DNA from: Bacteroidota bacterium
GTDB lineage: Bacteria; Bacteroidota; Bacteroidia; Flavobacteriales; Flavobacteriaceae
DNA: 64,000 nucleotides
Assembly: GCA_023387965.1 (NCBI GenBank)
Contig: JAEWHE010000015.1
Span: 219,547-283,546 of the forward strand
Direction of reading: 5' to 3'
Positions 1 to 9,197 of the stretch are shown in pieces; the first letter of the stretch is position 1, and each line of letters begins with the position of its first letter. The notes under the pieces were generated by a model that saw only the letters and a list, made by a program, of their open reading frames with translations, was not told where the DNA came from and searched no databases. A program made the position numbers and the translations under genes.

Positions 1-6
1 GTAAAG

Positions 7-32
7 AAATCCCGTCGAGATGGGATTTTTTC
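7..32 (+). terminator. Terminator of a gene left of the window
   Basis: Arms AAATCCC and GGGATTT enclose an 8-nt loop and are followed by a T run. It precedes greA, so it probably ends a gene outside the window. Confidence 0.65.
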
Positions 33-54
33 TATTTATATAAACGATGAAATT

Positions 55-531
55 ATGAGTAACGTATCTTACTATACAGCGGAAGGCTTAAAAAAATTAA
101 AGGAAGAATTGGAACAGCTAAAAAGCATTGAACGTCCCAAGGCTTCTGCTGCAATTGCCGAAGCGAGAGATAAAGGTGATTTGAGTGAAAATGCGGAATA
201 CGATGCTGCAAAAGAAGCTCAAGGATTACTTGAAATGAGAATTTCTAAGCTGGAAGAGGTTTATTCTAACGCCAGATTAATTGACGAATCACAATTAGAT
301 GTTTCAAAAGTGTTAGTGCTTTCTAAGGTGAAAATTAAAAATCAAACCAATAAAATGGAGATGACTTACACGTTAGTGGCTGAAAGCGAAGCTGACTTGA
401 AGTCGGGAAAAATTTCGGTGACATCGCCAATTGGTAAAGGTTTGTTAGGAAAATCTGTAGGTGAAGTCGCAGAAATAAATGTCCCGAATGGCGTGTTGAA
501 ATTTGAAATTTTAGAGATTTCCAGGGATTAG
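55..531 (+). CDS. greA: Transcription elongation factor GreA
   Basis: GreA rescues backtracked RNA polymerase by stimulating cleavage of the transcript 3' end through the secondary channel. The 158-residue length is normal for the family. Residues 1-77 form the coiled-coil hairpin, whose tip carries GDLSENAEYDAAKE with the acidic pair D42 and E45 that positions catalytic Mg2+. Residues 80-158 form the FKBP-like domain, with the family signature SPIGKGLLGKSVGE. The gene follows a terminator and is probably the first gene of a unit with the HIT gene 118 bp downstream. Identification is secure. Confidence 0.97.
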   Translation: MSNVSYYTAEGLKKLKEELEQLKSIERPKASAAIAEARDKGDLSENAEYDAAKEAQGLLEMRISKLEEVYSNARLIDESQLDVSKVLVLSKVKIKNQTNKMEMTYTLVAESEADLKSGKISVTSPIGKGLLGKSVGEVAEINVPNGVLKFEILEISRD

Positions 532-646
532 ATTTGAGATTTGAGATTTATGATTTAAGAATTAAGATTTGAGACTTAAGACTTTAGACTAAAAATTCTA
601 AACTTGTTAAACTCCAAACCTGTTAAACTTCAAACTTTAAACTAAA
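532..646. repeat. Low-complexity spacer (GATTTGAG / AAACTCCAAAC words)
   Basis: The greA-HIT gap consists of degenerate repeats: GATTTGAGATTTGAGATTT at its left end, then TTAAGA and TTAGAC words, then AAACTCCAAAC and AAACTTCAAAC. The same vocabulary recurs near 10210-10240, 48710-48745 and 48950-48980, and also inside aroA at 39164-39220. It looks like a dispersed simple-sequence spacer rather than a regulatory site. Confidence 0.7.
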
Positions 647-649
647 ACC

Positions 650-1039
650 ATGAGTTCGATATTTACAAAAATTATTAACGGCGAGATTCCGGCATATAAA
701 GTGGCGGAGGATGATCGTTTTTTGGCTTTCTTGGATGTGAATCCAAATGCAAAAGGCCACACACTTTGCATCCCAAAACAGGAAGTGGATAAAATTTTTG
801 ATTTAAGCGAAGATTTGTATCTGGACTTGATGCGTTTTTCTCGTAAGGTAGCAATTGCTTTGGAAAAAACGGTTCCGTGTAAAAGAATTGGAATGTCAGT
901 TATAGGTCTAGAAGTGCCGCATACTCACGTTCACTTGATTCCGTTGAATGAAATGGACGAAATGCGTTTTCAAAATAAAGTAAAACTTTCTAAAGAAGAA
1001 TTTGAAGGATTGGCGGAGAATATCTCAAAAAATATGTAG
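650..1039 (+). CDS. HIT family protein (histidine triad hydrolase)
   Basis: HIT proteins are small dimeric enzymes that hydrolyse nucleoside phosphoramidates and related nucleotidyl bonds. The catalytic triad HTHVH is at residues 91-95, followed by LIPL. The N-terminal half has the family patterns FTKIINGEIPAYKV and FLDVNPNAKGHTLCIPK. The 129-residue length is normal. It probably shares a transcript with greA. The exact substrate cannot be read from the sequence. Confidence 0.95.
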   Translation: MSSIFTKIINGEIPAYKVAEDDRFLAFLDVNPNAKGHTLCIPKQEVDKIFDLSEDLYLDLMRFSRKVAIALEKTVPCKRIGMSVIGLEVPHTHVHLIPLNEMDEMRFQNKVKLSKEEFEGLAENISKNM

Positions 1040-1080
1040 GTTGTTTTTACTAAGAATTATATAGAAAATTACAGATTTTA

Positions 1081-1165
1081 TTTATTAAAGTCTGTTTTTT
1101 TTTTGCCACTGATTAAACAGATTAAAGCAGATTAAAGCAGATTTTATTTTTAAAGTCTGTGTGTT
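1081..1165. repeat. Short tandem repeat spacer
   Basis: The gap between the convergent HIT and histidine kinase genes holds ATTAAACAG followed by two copies of ATTAAAGCAG (1112-1140). AAAGTCTGT occurs directly on both sides, at 1087-1095 and 1152-1160. There is no open frame and no clear terminator. Confidence 0.6.
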
Positions 1166-1191
1166 TTTTTCGCAGCGGATTACCACAGCTT

Positions 1192-2355
1192 TTATTCCCC
1201 TTGACTAATTGATTTTTTTAAACTTACCAACATACAAGTTCCTTTGCCAACTTCTGACGAAAAAACTTTAATTTTTCCGTCGTGATATTCTTCTACAATT
1301 CGTTTGGTAAGCGAAAGTCCTAATCCCCAACCGCGTTTTTTGGTGGTAAATCCGGGTTCGAAAACTCTTTTAAACTGATTTTTCGGAATGCCTTTGCCCG
1401 AATCTTTCACTTTAATTTTTACATATTTCGAATCGTCTTCAATTTCTATCGATAATTTCCCTCTGCCTTTCATAGCATCAATAGCGTTTTTTACCAAATT
1501 TTCTACCGTCCAACTGTGCAAAATTGGGTTGATGTTGACCAAAATTTCATGAGAAGGAGCTTTAAAACTGAAGTCAATTTGTTTTGAAAATCTAGATTTT
1601 AAATAATCGAAAGATTGTTCGGTTTCGTTAACGATGTTTCGTTTTTCCAAAGCCGGTTCTGAACCAATTTTTGAAAATCTGTCAGCAATGGTTTGCAACC
1701 TGACCACATCTTTTTCCACTTCAGTAACTGTGGTTTCATCTACATTGTCAGCTTTCATAATTTCTATCCAACCTAAAAGCGATGACAAAGGTGTTCCAAT
1801 TTGATGCGCGGTTTCTTTTGCCATTCCAGCCCAAAGTTTGTTTTGCGTTGCCATTCGGTTTGCCCGATAAAAATTGTAAACTAAAAGCCCAAAAAGCAAT
1901 AAAATAAGCGAAAAAGCAATGGGGTAATATTTTAAATTATTCAACAATTCCGAATTTCCGTAATACAACAAATTGTATCCTGTAGAATCGAATGAAATTT
2001 TAATGGGTTCGTTTTCGTTTTTAAATTGGCTGAGCATTTTTTTGGATCTTGCCACGTCTTGAATCACCAGAGAATCAATGTTTCGGGAATCTAAAATGCT
2101 ATCGTTGCTATTCGTTAATATCAACGGAATGGTAGAATTGTAATTTAAAATTTTAAGCGGTAACTCAACCTCGGTAAATTCATTGGCATTAAGCAAAGTT
2201 TGCTGTGCTTCCGCCCAAACCTGCATTTTCAGCCGTTCCTCTTTTTTAAATATTTGAAAAAAAATGTAAGTATTCCACAAAATCAGTGTGACAATGATAA
2301 ACGAAGCAATGATGATGATCCAGCGGGTAAGATTTCTTTTTTCGGAAAACTGCAT
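1192..2355 (-). CDS. Membrane sensor histidine kinase
   Basis: This 387-residue two-pass kinase has membrane segments at about 12-33 and 144-163 with a roughly 110-residue periplasmic region between them. The H-box is ETAHQIGTPLSSLLGW with phospho-acceptor H184. The ATP-binding domain has an N-box (NLVKNAIDAM, N290), a G1 box (DSGKGIP) and FEPGFTTKKRGWGLGLSLTK. The glycine after the histidine (HQIGTP rather than HEL/HEFKTP) is common in one bacteroidetal kinase group. There is no HAMP domain and no response regulator nearby, so it is an orphan here. It is transcribed divergently from the flavin reductase gene. Confidence 0.93.
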   Translation of the reverse strand: MQFSEKRNLTRWIIIIASFIIVTLILWNTYIFFQIFKKEERLKMQVWAEAQQTLLNANEFTEVELPLKILNYNSTIPLILTNSNDSILDSRNIDSLVIQDVARSKKMLSQFKNENEPIKISFDSTGYNLLYYGNSELLNNLKYYPIAFSLILLLFGLLVYNFYRANRMATQNKLWAGMAKETAHQIGTPLSSLLGWIEIMKADNVDETTVTEVEKDVVRLQTIADRFSKIGSEPALEKRNIVNETEQSFDYLKSRFSKQIDFSFKAPSHEILVNINPILHSWTVENLVKNAIDAMKGRGKLSIEIEDDSKYVKIKVKDSGKGIPKNQFKRVFEPGFTTKKRGWGLGLSLTKRIVEEYHDGKIKVFSSEVGKGTCMLVSLKKSISQGE

Positions 2356-2422
2356 AAATTTTTATTTGGTTATAAATATACTAAAACTTCAAAATTGTTT
2401 ACAAGTCTTGGTGAAATTGTAA

Positions 2423-2451
2423 TTGTGACTGATTTCAAATTCTTATTTTTG
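2423..2451 (+). promoter_or_regulatory. Bacteroidota-type promoter for the flavin reductase
   Basis: TTG at 2423-2425 and TATTTTTG at 2444-2451 are separated by 18 nt, matching the -33/-7 form of Bacteroidota housekeeping promoters. The ATG follows 18 nt later. Confidence 0.7.
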
Positions 2452-2469
2452 TTTAAAACGAAAAAAAAC

Positions 2470-3348
2470 ATGATTAGTATTGATCCTAAAGAAATTACTA
2501 CGCCAAAACTTCACGGTTATTTGCAATCGTCCGTTGGTCCAAGACCCATTGCTTTTGCCAGCACTTTGGACGAAAATGGAAATCCTAACTTGTCACCGTT
2601 TAGTTTTTTTAATTTGTTTAGCACTAATCCACCCATTTTAATTTTTTCACCTTCGCGACGCGTTCGGGACAATACCGTAAAACACACTTTGCTTAACGTA
2701 GAAAAAACGCGCGAAGTGGTGATTAACGTGGTTAATTTTAACATGGTGCAACAAACGTCGCTTTCGAGTACGGAATATGCCGATGGTGTAAATGAATTTT
2801 TGAAAGCGGGCTTTACGCAGTTGCCTTCGGAAGTGGTAAAACCTTTCAGGGTAAAAGAATCGCCGGTTCAGTTTGAATGTAAAGTGAACAATATTGTGAG
2901 TTTAGGCGATGGTGGAGGAGCTGGGAATTTGGTCATTTGCGAAATTTTGAAAATGCATATTTCCGAAGAAATTTTAGACGAAAACGGAAATATTGACCAG
3001 CACAAAATAGACTTGGTTTCACGTTTGGGCGGAAATTGGTATTCGCGTTCGTCCGAAAGTTTGTTTGAAGTGGAAAAACCCTTGACAACATTGGGAATTG
3101 GTGTAGATAATATTCCGAAATTTGTCAAAGAAAGCACGGTTTTTGATGGAAATGATTTGGGTAAATTAGGGAATGTAGAAGCTTTGCCTACAAGTGAAGA
3201 AGTTGCTATCTTTGTACAAGAAAGTTTTGCCGTGAAAGGCGTTTTGAGCTCTGATGATGAGGGAAAAATTCACGCAATGGCAAAAGAATTTTTGGACCAA
3301 AACGAAGTGATGACCGCTTGGAAAGTGCTTTTGTCCGAAAGAAAATAA
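2470..3348 (+). CDS. Flavin reductase-like FMN-binding protein
   Basis: The 292-residue protein belongs to the flavin reductase-like split-barrel family, which binds FMN. Family features are SSVGPRPIAFASTLDENG, NLSPFSFFNLFS and PPILIFSPSRRVRDNTVKHT near the N-terminus. The open frame extends upstream to 2200, but that part overlaps the divergent kinase gene. The ATG at 2470 follows a well-formed promoter, so I place the start there. Substrate and electron donor are unknown. Confidence 0.9.
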   Translation: MISIDPKEITTPKLHGYLQSSVGPRPIAFASTLDENGNPNLSPFSFFNLFSTNPPILIFSPSRRVRDNTVKHTLLNVEKTREVVINVVNFNMVQQTSLSSTEYADGVNEFLKAGFTQLPSEVVKPFRVKESPVQFECKVNNIVSLGDGGGAGNLVICEILKMHISEEILDENGNIDQHKIDLVSRLGGNWYSRSSESLFEVEKPLTTLGIGVDNIPKFVKESTVFDGNDLGKLGNVEALPTSEEVAIFVQESFAVKGVLSSDDEGKIHAMAKEFLDQNEVMTAWKVLLSERK

Positions 3349-3400
3349 GAATGAAAAATTGGTTTAAAAGCCAGATAAATAAACAAAAACAATTGATATT

Positions 3401-3781
3401 ATGGAAGTTTCAGGAAGAGTGAAAGTTGTTAATCCAGAACAACAGGTTAGCGCATCTTTTAAAAAAAGAGAGTTGGTTGTAACCACAGAAGAGCAATATC
3501 CGCAACACATTATGATTGAGTTTACCCAAGACAAATGTGATTTGTTAAACAGTTACAATCCAGGTGAATTGGTGAAAGTTTCAATTAATCTTCGTGGTCG
3601 CGAATGGGTAAATCCTCAAGGCGAAACCAAATATTTTAACAGTATTCAAGGGTGGAGAATTGAACGTGTGCAACCTGCAGCTCCAGTTCAACAAGCACAG
3701 CAACCGCCAATGCCAGAAGCTCAGGCTTTTGCGCCAGCTCCAAGTTATAACGAAAATCAAGAAGACGATTTACCGTTTTAA
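3401..3781 (+). CDS. DUF3127 protein with SSB-like acidic C-terminal tip
   Basis: This 126-residue protein matches the DUF3127 family of Bacteroidota (FKKRELVVTTE, LRGREWVNPQGETKYFNSIQGW). Its layout resembles a single-stranded-DNA-binding OB fold: strands in residues 1-90, then a flexible Gln/Pro/Ala-rich linker (about 92-118), then EDDLPF at the extreme C-terminus. That ending is nearly the DDDIPF tail by which SSB recruits DNA-maintenance enzymes. The function of DUF3127 is not established to my knowledge; an ssDNA or RNA role is inference. The gene stands alone between the flavin reductase and aat. Confidence 0.88.
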   Translation: MEVSGRVKVVNPEQQVSASFKKRELVVTTEEQYPQHIMIEFTQDKCDLLNSYNPGELVKVSINLRGREWVNPQGETKYFNSIQGWRIERVQPAAPVQQAQQPPMPEAQAFAPAPSYNENQEDDLPF

Positions 3782-3875
3782 TTTTTAGCCAACAGTAATA
3801 AAAGATTAGAAATCAAGATAAGTAAATTTTGGTTTCTAATTTTTTTTTGAATCAAAATTATTTCAAAAAGCGTTT

Positions 3876-4514
3876 ATGTATTTTTTAAGCAAAGAATTAT
3901 TTTTTCCCGATGTAAATGAAGCTTCGCCAGAAGGCATTTTGGCTGTTGGTGGCGATTTGTCTCCGGAAAGATTGATGTTAGCTTATCGAAGCGGAATCTT
4001 CCCATGGTTTGACGAAGATGAGCCTATTTTATGGTGGTCTCCAGCAGAACGGATGGTGGTTTTTCCGGAAGAGTTTAAGGTTTCAAAAAGTATGAGAAAT
4101 ATTTTAAACCGAAACATTTTCAGGGTTACTTTTAATGAAAATTTTTTGGACGTCATTCACCATTGTAGCAAAATAAAAAGGAGCGGACAACATGGTACTT
4201 GGATTAGCGAAGAAATGATTGCCGCTTACACACAATTGCATAATTTAGGTTTTGCAAAATCAATTGAAGTGTGGCAAAATGATGATTTAGTTGGCGGTTT
4301 GTACGGAATAGATTTGGGAAATATTTTTTGTGGCGAAAGTATGTTTTCAAAAGTACCGAATGCTTCAAAAGTGGCATTTACGGCTTTAGTAGGATGTTTG
4401 AAACGAGAAAATTATAAACTGCTGGATTGCCAAGTTCACAATTCACATTTAGAAAGTTTGGGAGCCAGAGAAATTTCGCGGGAATTTTTTATGCAAATAA
4501 TACAGTCAAAATAA
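3876..4514 (+). CDS. aat: Leucyl/phenylalanyl-tRNA--protein transferase
   Basis: Aat transfers Leu or Phe from aminoacyl-tRNA to N-terminal Arg or Lys of proteins, marking them for ClpS/ClpAP under the N-end rule. Family blocks are intact: EGILAVGGDLSPERLMLAYR, GIFPWF, WWSPAERMV, GTWISEEMIAAY and GGLYGIDLGNIFCGESMFS. The 212-residue length is typical. It converges on infB with a shared terminator between them. Confidence 0.96.
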   Translation: MYFLSKELFFPDVNEASPEGILAVGGDLSPERLMLAYRSGIFPWFDEDEPILWWSPAERMVVFPEEFKVSKSMRNILNRNIFRVTFNENFLDVIHHCSKIKRSGQHGTWISEEMIAAYTQLHNLGFAKSIEVWQNDDLVGGLYGIDLGNIFCGESMFSKVPNASKVAFTALVGCLKRENYKLLDCQVHNSHLESLGAREISREFFMQIIQSK

Positions 4515-4524
4515 ATTTTTTACA

Positions 4525-4560
4525 AAAAAAAATGCCTCAAATTAACTTGAGGCATTTTTG
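4525..4560. terminator. Bidirectional terminator between aat and infB
   Basis: Arms AAAATGCCTCAA and TTGAGGCATTTT enclose a 6-nt loop. An A run lies on the left and a T run on the right, so it can terminate both converging genes. Confidence 0.88.
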
Positions 4561-4573
4561 TATGAATGGATTT

Positions 4574-7417
4574 TTATTTCAATTTTTTCTTCACTTCTAC
4601 TTCTTGGTAAGCTTCGATGGTATCGTTTAATTCAATATCATTGTAACCTTTGATTTGAATACCACAATCATATCCTTTAGAAACTTCTTTAACATCGTCT
4701 TTAAAACGTTTCAGTGTTGCCAATTCTCCTGTGTGAACCACAACGCCATCGCGGATAATTCTGATGCGTGAATTTCTGAAGATTTTTCCATCGGTAACCA
4801 TACAACCTGCAATTGTTCCCACTTTCGAAATTTTGAAAGTCTCTCTGATTTCTGCAGTTCCGGTAACTTCTTCTTTTAATTCTGGAGAAAGCATTCCTTC
4901 CATTGCATCTTTCAAATCATCAATTGCATCGTAGATAATTGAGTAACTTCTGATATCGATTTCTTCTTTTTCAGCCAATTGTTTTGCACTTCCCGCAGGA
5001 CGAACGTTAAATCCAATGATGATCGCATCTGATGCCGAAGCCAAGTTCACATCACTTTCAGTAATAGCTCCAACTCCTTTGTGAATAATCTTGATTTCGA
5101 TTTCTTCCGTAGAAAGTTTAGAGAATGAATCCGCCAATGCTTCAACCGAACCATCCACGTCACCTTTGATGATGATGTTCAATTCTTTAAATTGACCTAA
5201 AGCAATTCTTCGTCCAAGTTCCGCAAGAGTTGTATGTTTCTTAGTTCTAGCCGATTGTTCACGGATTAATTGGGTACGTTTAGCTGCAATTTGTTTCGCT
5301 TCTTTTTCGTCTTCGTAAACATTAAATTTATCTCCCGCTGTTGGAGCTCCATCTAAACCAAGTACCGATACTGGTGTTGAAGGTCCGGCTTCTTTGATCA
5401 CATTTCCTCTCTCATCATGCATGGCTTTAACTTTACCATGATTTTTTCCGGCCAAAAGATAATCACCAACTTTTAAAGTTCCGGCTTGTACCAAAACGGT
5501 TGTTACATAACCACGGCCTTTGTCAAGCTGTGCTTCAACCACGGTTCCAACGGCTGGTTTGGTAGGATTTGCTTTTAAGTCAAGAATTTCAGCTTCAAGT
5601 AACACTTTTTCTAATAATTCTTTCACACCCATTCCCATTTTCGCCGAAATATCGTGAGATTGGTATTTTCCACCCCAATCTTCTACCAAAAGGTTCATGG
5701 AAGCCAATCTTTCCTTAATTTTTTCAGGATTAGCGTGAGGCTTATCTACTTTATTGATGGCAAAAATCATCGGAACATTCGCTGCTTGAGCATGCGAAAT
5801 TGCTTCTTTAGTTTGCGGCATGATGTCGTCATCGGCAGCAATTACAATGATGGCAATATCGGTAATTTGAGCACCACGAGCACGCATTGCGGTAAACGCT
5901 TCGTGACCTGGTGTATCAAGGAATGCAATTTTTTGTCCATTTTCAAGCGTTACTCCGTAAGCTCCAATATGTTGGGTAATTCCTCCAGATTCTCCGGCAA
6001 TTACATTTTCTTTACGAATGTAATCGAGCAGGGAAGTTTTTCCGTGATCCACGTGACCCATCACGGTAACGATTGGAGCACGAGATGCTAAATCTTCGTC
6101 TTTATCTTGTACAACTTCTTGAGCTTCCTCAATATCTGTTGTAATAAATTCTACTTCGTAACCAAATTCATCGGCAACAATAGATAAAGTTTCGGCATCT
6201 AACCTTTGGTTCATGGTTACCATGATTCCTAAAGCCATACAAGTTCCAATCACTTTTGTAATTGGCACATCCATCATGGTTGCAACTTCTCCAACAGTTA
6301 CGAATTCTGTAACTTTAATAGTTTTGCTTCCTTCTTCTATTGCTCTTTGTTCGTCATCAGATTTTTGACGGTGCGTGTCTCTTTTGTCTCTACGGTATTT
6401 TGCCGCTTTAGATTTTCCGCCTTTACCTTGTAATTTTTCAAGAGTTTCACGGATTTGGTTTTTAACCTCTTCTTCCGTCGGCTCAACTTTAGCAACTACC
6501 GGACGAGCACCTGGTTTATTAAAGCCTGGTTTTTTGAAACCACCACCTTGTTGACCACCAGGGCGATTTTGCCCTTGACCTCCTTGTCCACCTTGCCCTT
6601 GTTGAGGAGCACCTGGTTTTCCTGGAATTCTTTTTCTTTTGTTTTTATTGTTGTTTGAAGCGTTAGCAGCTCCCGGAGTTCCAGGTTTTTGCTGTGCTTT
6701 CGGGTCTTCTTTTTTCTTTTTTGGTCTTTCAAATTGAGACAAGTCAATCGTTTTACCAGTAAAAGTTGTCCCTGATAATTTTTGGTATTGTGTTGTAATT
6801 TCGTCCACCTGAGGCTGATCAGTTGAAGCCGCAGGAGTTTGTTGAGGTTTTACTTCCTCTTTAATAGGTTGTGGTTTGTTTTCTGCCTGAACTTCTGTAG
6901 GTTTTGTCTGAGGTTTAGGTGTTTCTGAAGATGGTTTTTCTACCTCTTTAACTTTTTCTACAGATTCTTCTTTTGGTTTTTCCGAAACTGCGGGAGCCGG
7001 AGTTTCTGCAACAGGTTCTGGTTTTGGAGTTTCCGCAACAGCTGGAGCTTTTGGCTCAAGGTCAATTTTTCCAACTTGTTTCGGGCCTGACAAAGTAGCT
7101 TTCGCTTTGATTACTTCTTGTTGTCTTTGGCGTTCCTCGTCTTGCTTGCGTTTCTCTTCAATTTCTTTTTCTCTTTCAACACGCAATGCTTCTTTTTCTT
7201 TTCTTTTTTCTTCTCCTACTTCAATAGAAGCCTCTTTGCGACCTTTATCACCCGCAAACTGGCTCTCGAGAATATTAAACTCTTGCTGCGAAATTTTGGC
7301 ATTTGGATTTGCATCAATAGCAATTCCCTTGTCTTTTAAATAATCGACAGCCCTATCCAGCGAGATATTTAATTCTCGTAAAACTTTGTTTATTCTTATT
7401 ACTCTTTCTTCAGACAT
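4574..7417 (-). CDS. infB: Translation initiation factor IF-2
   Basis: IF-2 is the GTPase that places initiator tRNA on the 30S subunit and promotes subunit joining. The 947-residue protein starts with an IF2_N domain (INKVLRELNISLDRAVDYL), followed by a long charged and Pro-rich region. A Gly/Gln-rich low-complexity stretch lies near residues 270-300. The G domain has GHVDHGKTS (about 452-460), DTPGHEAF and NKVD, followed by domains II-IV. It is the last gene of the rimP-nusA-infB operon, 44 bp after nusA. The family and the operon order are the same as in most bacteria. Confidence 0.98.
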   Translation of the reverse strand: MSEERVIRINKVLRELNISLDRAVDYLKDKGIAIDANPNAKISQQEFNILESQFAGDKGRKEASIEVGEEKRKEKEALRVEREKEIEEKRKQDEERQRQQEVIKAKATLSGPKQVGKIDLEPKAPAVAETPKPEPVAETPAPAVSEKPKEESVEKVKEVEKPSSETPKPQTKPTEVQAENKPQPIKEEVKPQQTPAASTDQPQVDEITTQYQKLSGTTFTGKTIDLSQFERPKKKKEDPKAQQKPGTPGAANASNNNKNKRKRIPGKPGAPQQGQGGQGGQGQNRPGGQQGGGFKKPGFNKPGARPVVAKVEPTEEEVKNQIRETLEKLQGKGGKSKAAKYRRDKRDTHRQKSDDEQRAIEEGSKTIKVTEFVTVGEVATMMDVPITKVIGTCMALGIMVTMNQRLDAETLSIVADEFGYEVEFITTDIEEAQEVVQDKDEDLASRAPIVTVMGHVDHGKTSLLDYIRKENVIAGESGGITQHIGAYGVTLENGQKIAFLDTPGHEAFTAMRARGAQITDIAIIVIAADDDIMPQTKEAISHAQAANVPMIFAINKVDKPHANPEKIKERLASMNLLVEDWGGKYQSHDISAKMGMGVKELLEKVLLEAEILDLKANPTKPAVGTVVEAQLDKGRGYVTTVLVQAGTLKVGDYLLAGKNHGKVKAMHDERGNVIKEAGPSTPVSVLGLDGAPTAGDKFNVYEDEKEAKQIAAKRTQLIREQSARTKKHTTLAELGRRIALGQFKELNIIIKGDVDGSVEALADSFSKLSTEEIEIKIIHKGVGAITESDVNLASASDAIIIGFNVRPAGSAKQLAEKEEIDIRSYSIIYDAIDDLKDAMEGMLSPELKEEVTGTAEIRETFKISKVGTIAGCMVTDGKIFRNSRIRIIRDGVVVHTGELATLKRFKDDVKEVSKGYDCGIQIKGYNDIELNDTIEAYQEVEVKKKLK

Positions 7418-7461
7418 AAAACCTTTTTATTATTACCTATTGCGTTGTGTTGTTGTTTTGT

Positions 7462-8706
7462 TTAGTCTTCGAACTCTTCTTTTAGAATGCGAACTACTTC
7501 TCTAATAGTTTCTTCTTCAAGATCGGTTCTTCTTACTAAATCATCTACGTCTTGACGCAGAATGCTTCTTGCAGTATCCAAACCAATTTTTGCAAATTCG
7601 TCGATGATCCATCCATCGATTTCATCCGAAAATTCTGTTAATTCTACATCATCTTCTTCTTCTGCAATGTTTCCTTCACGAATTACATCTAATTCGTAAC
7701 CGGTTAATAATCCTGCTAATTTAATATTGTGTCCACCTCTTCCGATGGCTTTTGATACTTCTTCTAATTTAAGAAAAACTTCGGCTCTTTTGGCATCTTC
7801 ATTTATTTTGATAGAAGAAACTTTTGCCGGGCTTAATGCACGAGTGATGAACAATTGTGTGTTGTTAGTATAATTGATAACGTCAATATTTTCGTTACCT
7901 AATTCTCTTACAATTCCGTGGATTCTAGATCCTTTCATTCCTACGCAAGCACCAACAGGATCAATTCTATCATCGTAAGAATCTACGGCTACTTTTGCTT
8001 TTTCTCCCGGAATTCTCACCACTCCTTTAATGGTAATCAAACCGTCAAATACTTCAGGAATTTCTTGCTCAAATAATTTTTCTAAGAACTTTTCTGACGT
8101 TCTTGACATAATAATTTGTGGCTTGTTTCCTTTCAATTCCACATTTTCAATAATTCCGCGAACGTTATCTCCTTTTCTAAAAAAGTCCGAAGGAATTTGT
8201 TTTTCTTTTGGCAAAACAATTTCATTTCCTTCATCATCCACCAAAATTACGGCTCTTGGACGAACATGGTGAACTTCTGCCGTATAAATATCTCCAATTA
8301 AATCTTTAAATTGCTTGTAAAGATTAGTGTTATCGTGTTCGTGTATTTTCGAAATCAAATTCTGGCGAAGCGCCAAAATTGCTCTTCTTCCTAAATCGAT
8401 TAATTTTACTTCTTCCGAAACTTCTTCTCCAATTTCAAAATCCGGCTCAATTTTTCTGGCTTCAGTTAACGTGATTTCTTCGTTTTCAAAATCAAGGTCT
8501 TCGTCTGCCACAATCACACGTCGTCTCCAAATTTCCATATCTCCTTTATCAGGATTGATAATTATATCGAAATTATCGTCCGAACCGTATTTTTTCTTCA
8601 ATGCATTTCTAAACACATCTTCTAAAATCGCCATTAACGTTACGCGATCTATCAGCTTATCATCTTTAAACTCTGAAAATGACTCGATTAATGCAATATT
8701 CTCCAT
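7462..8706 (-). CDS. nusA: Transcription termination/antitermination protein NusA
   Basis: NusA binds RNA polymerase and nascent RNA and modulates pausing, termination and antitermination. The 414-residue protein has the N-terminal polymerase-binding domain (about 1-125), an S1 domain and two KH domains. KH1 contains GACVGMKGSRIHGIVRELG and KH2 contains KAIGRGGHNIKLAG. The protein ends in a short acidic helix-hairpin-like tail and lacks the long pair of acidic repeats of Escherichia coli NusA, as is usual outside Gammaproteobacteria. It lies 18 bp after rimP. Confidence 0.97.
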   Translation of the reverse strand: MENIALIESFSEFKDDKLIDRVTLMAILEDVFRNALKKKYGSDDNFDIIINPDKGDMEIWRRRVIVADEDLDFENEEITLTEARKIEPDFEIGEEVSEEVKLIDLGRRAILALRQNLISKIHEHDNTNLYKQFKDLIGDIYTAEVHHVRPRAVILVDDEGNEIVLPKEKQIPSDFFRKGDNVRGIIENVELKGNKPQIIMSRTSEKFLEKLFEQEIPEVFDGLITIKGVVRIPGEKAKVAVDSYDDRIDPVGACVGMKGSRIHGIVRELGNENIDVINYTNNTQLFITRALSPAKVSSIKINEDAKRAEVFLKLEEVSKAIGRGGHNIKLAGLLTGYELDVIREGNIAEEEDDVELTEFSDEIDGWIIDEFAKIGLDTARSILRQDVDDLVRRTDLEEETIREVVRILKEEFED

Positions 8707-8724
8707 GCCAAGTTTTTTATTTTT

Positions 8725-9189
8725 TTAAAATATTATTGTAACAACTGCTTCTTTAATTTCGGAGTAAGGAATTTCTTGTTTTTTTTCAACCGTTTCTTTC
8801 CCTTTTCCAACTTTTTTAGGTTCGCGAGCCGTCCAGGCTAACGTTATTTTTTCCTCATCTGCGGCTTCAAGTTTAGCTTCAATGGTTTCGGTGGTGGTTT
8901 TTACTTTTAAATTTCTGCCGATATTTTTTTTGTATTGACGAACCAATTTCAATGGTGCCGAAATTCCAGCCGAAGCAACTTCTAACGAAAAATCGTCTTC
9001 TTCCCGATCCAAGCTTTGCTCAATGGCACGACTGATATCAATACAATCCTGCAAATTTACGCCATTATCTCCATCTAAAGTTACAACTATTTTATTGCCT
9101 TCGGAAATGGAAAGATCGATTAGAAATAACGCCGGTTTTTCTTCCAAACCTTTGTTGACTAAATCCGCAACTTTTTCCTTAAATGTCAT
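8725..9189 (-). CDS. rimP: Ribosome maturation factor RimP
   Basis: RimP helps assemble the 30S subunit. The 154-residue protein has the family pattern INCDISR-like NLQDCIDISRAIEQSLD and the block DDFSLEVASAGISAPLKL, which is the bacteroidetal form of the SPG motif region. It is the first gene of the rimP-nusA-infB operon. Its start lies just after a terminator-like hairpin in the leader. Confidence 0.95.
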   Translation of the reverse strand: MTFKEKVADLVNKGLEEKPALFLIDLSISEGNKIVVTLDGDNGVNLQDCIDISRAIEQSLDREEDDFSLEVASAGISAPLKLVRQYKKNIGRNLKVKTTTETIEAKLEAADEEKITLAWTAREPKKVGKGKETVEKKQEIPYSEIKEAVVTIIF

Positions 9190-9197
9190 ATTCGTAT

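Noticed and set aside
1081..1165. Possible small RNA between HIT and histidine kinase genes
   Set aside because: Only short tandem repeats and T runs; no promoter or stable fold.
2200..2469. Upstream extension of the flavin reductase frame
   Set aside because: It overlaps the divergent kinase gene and lies upstream of a well-formed promoter; the ATG at 2470 is the better start.
7107..7343. Two Ser/Phe-rich frames antisense to infB
   Set aside because: Their composition mirrors the Glu/Lys-rich codons of the IF-2 N-terminal region.
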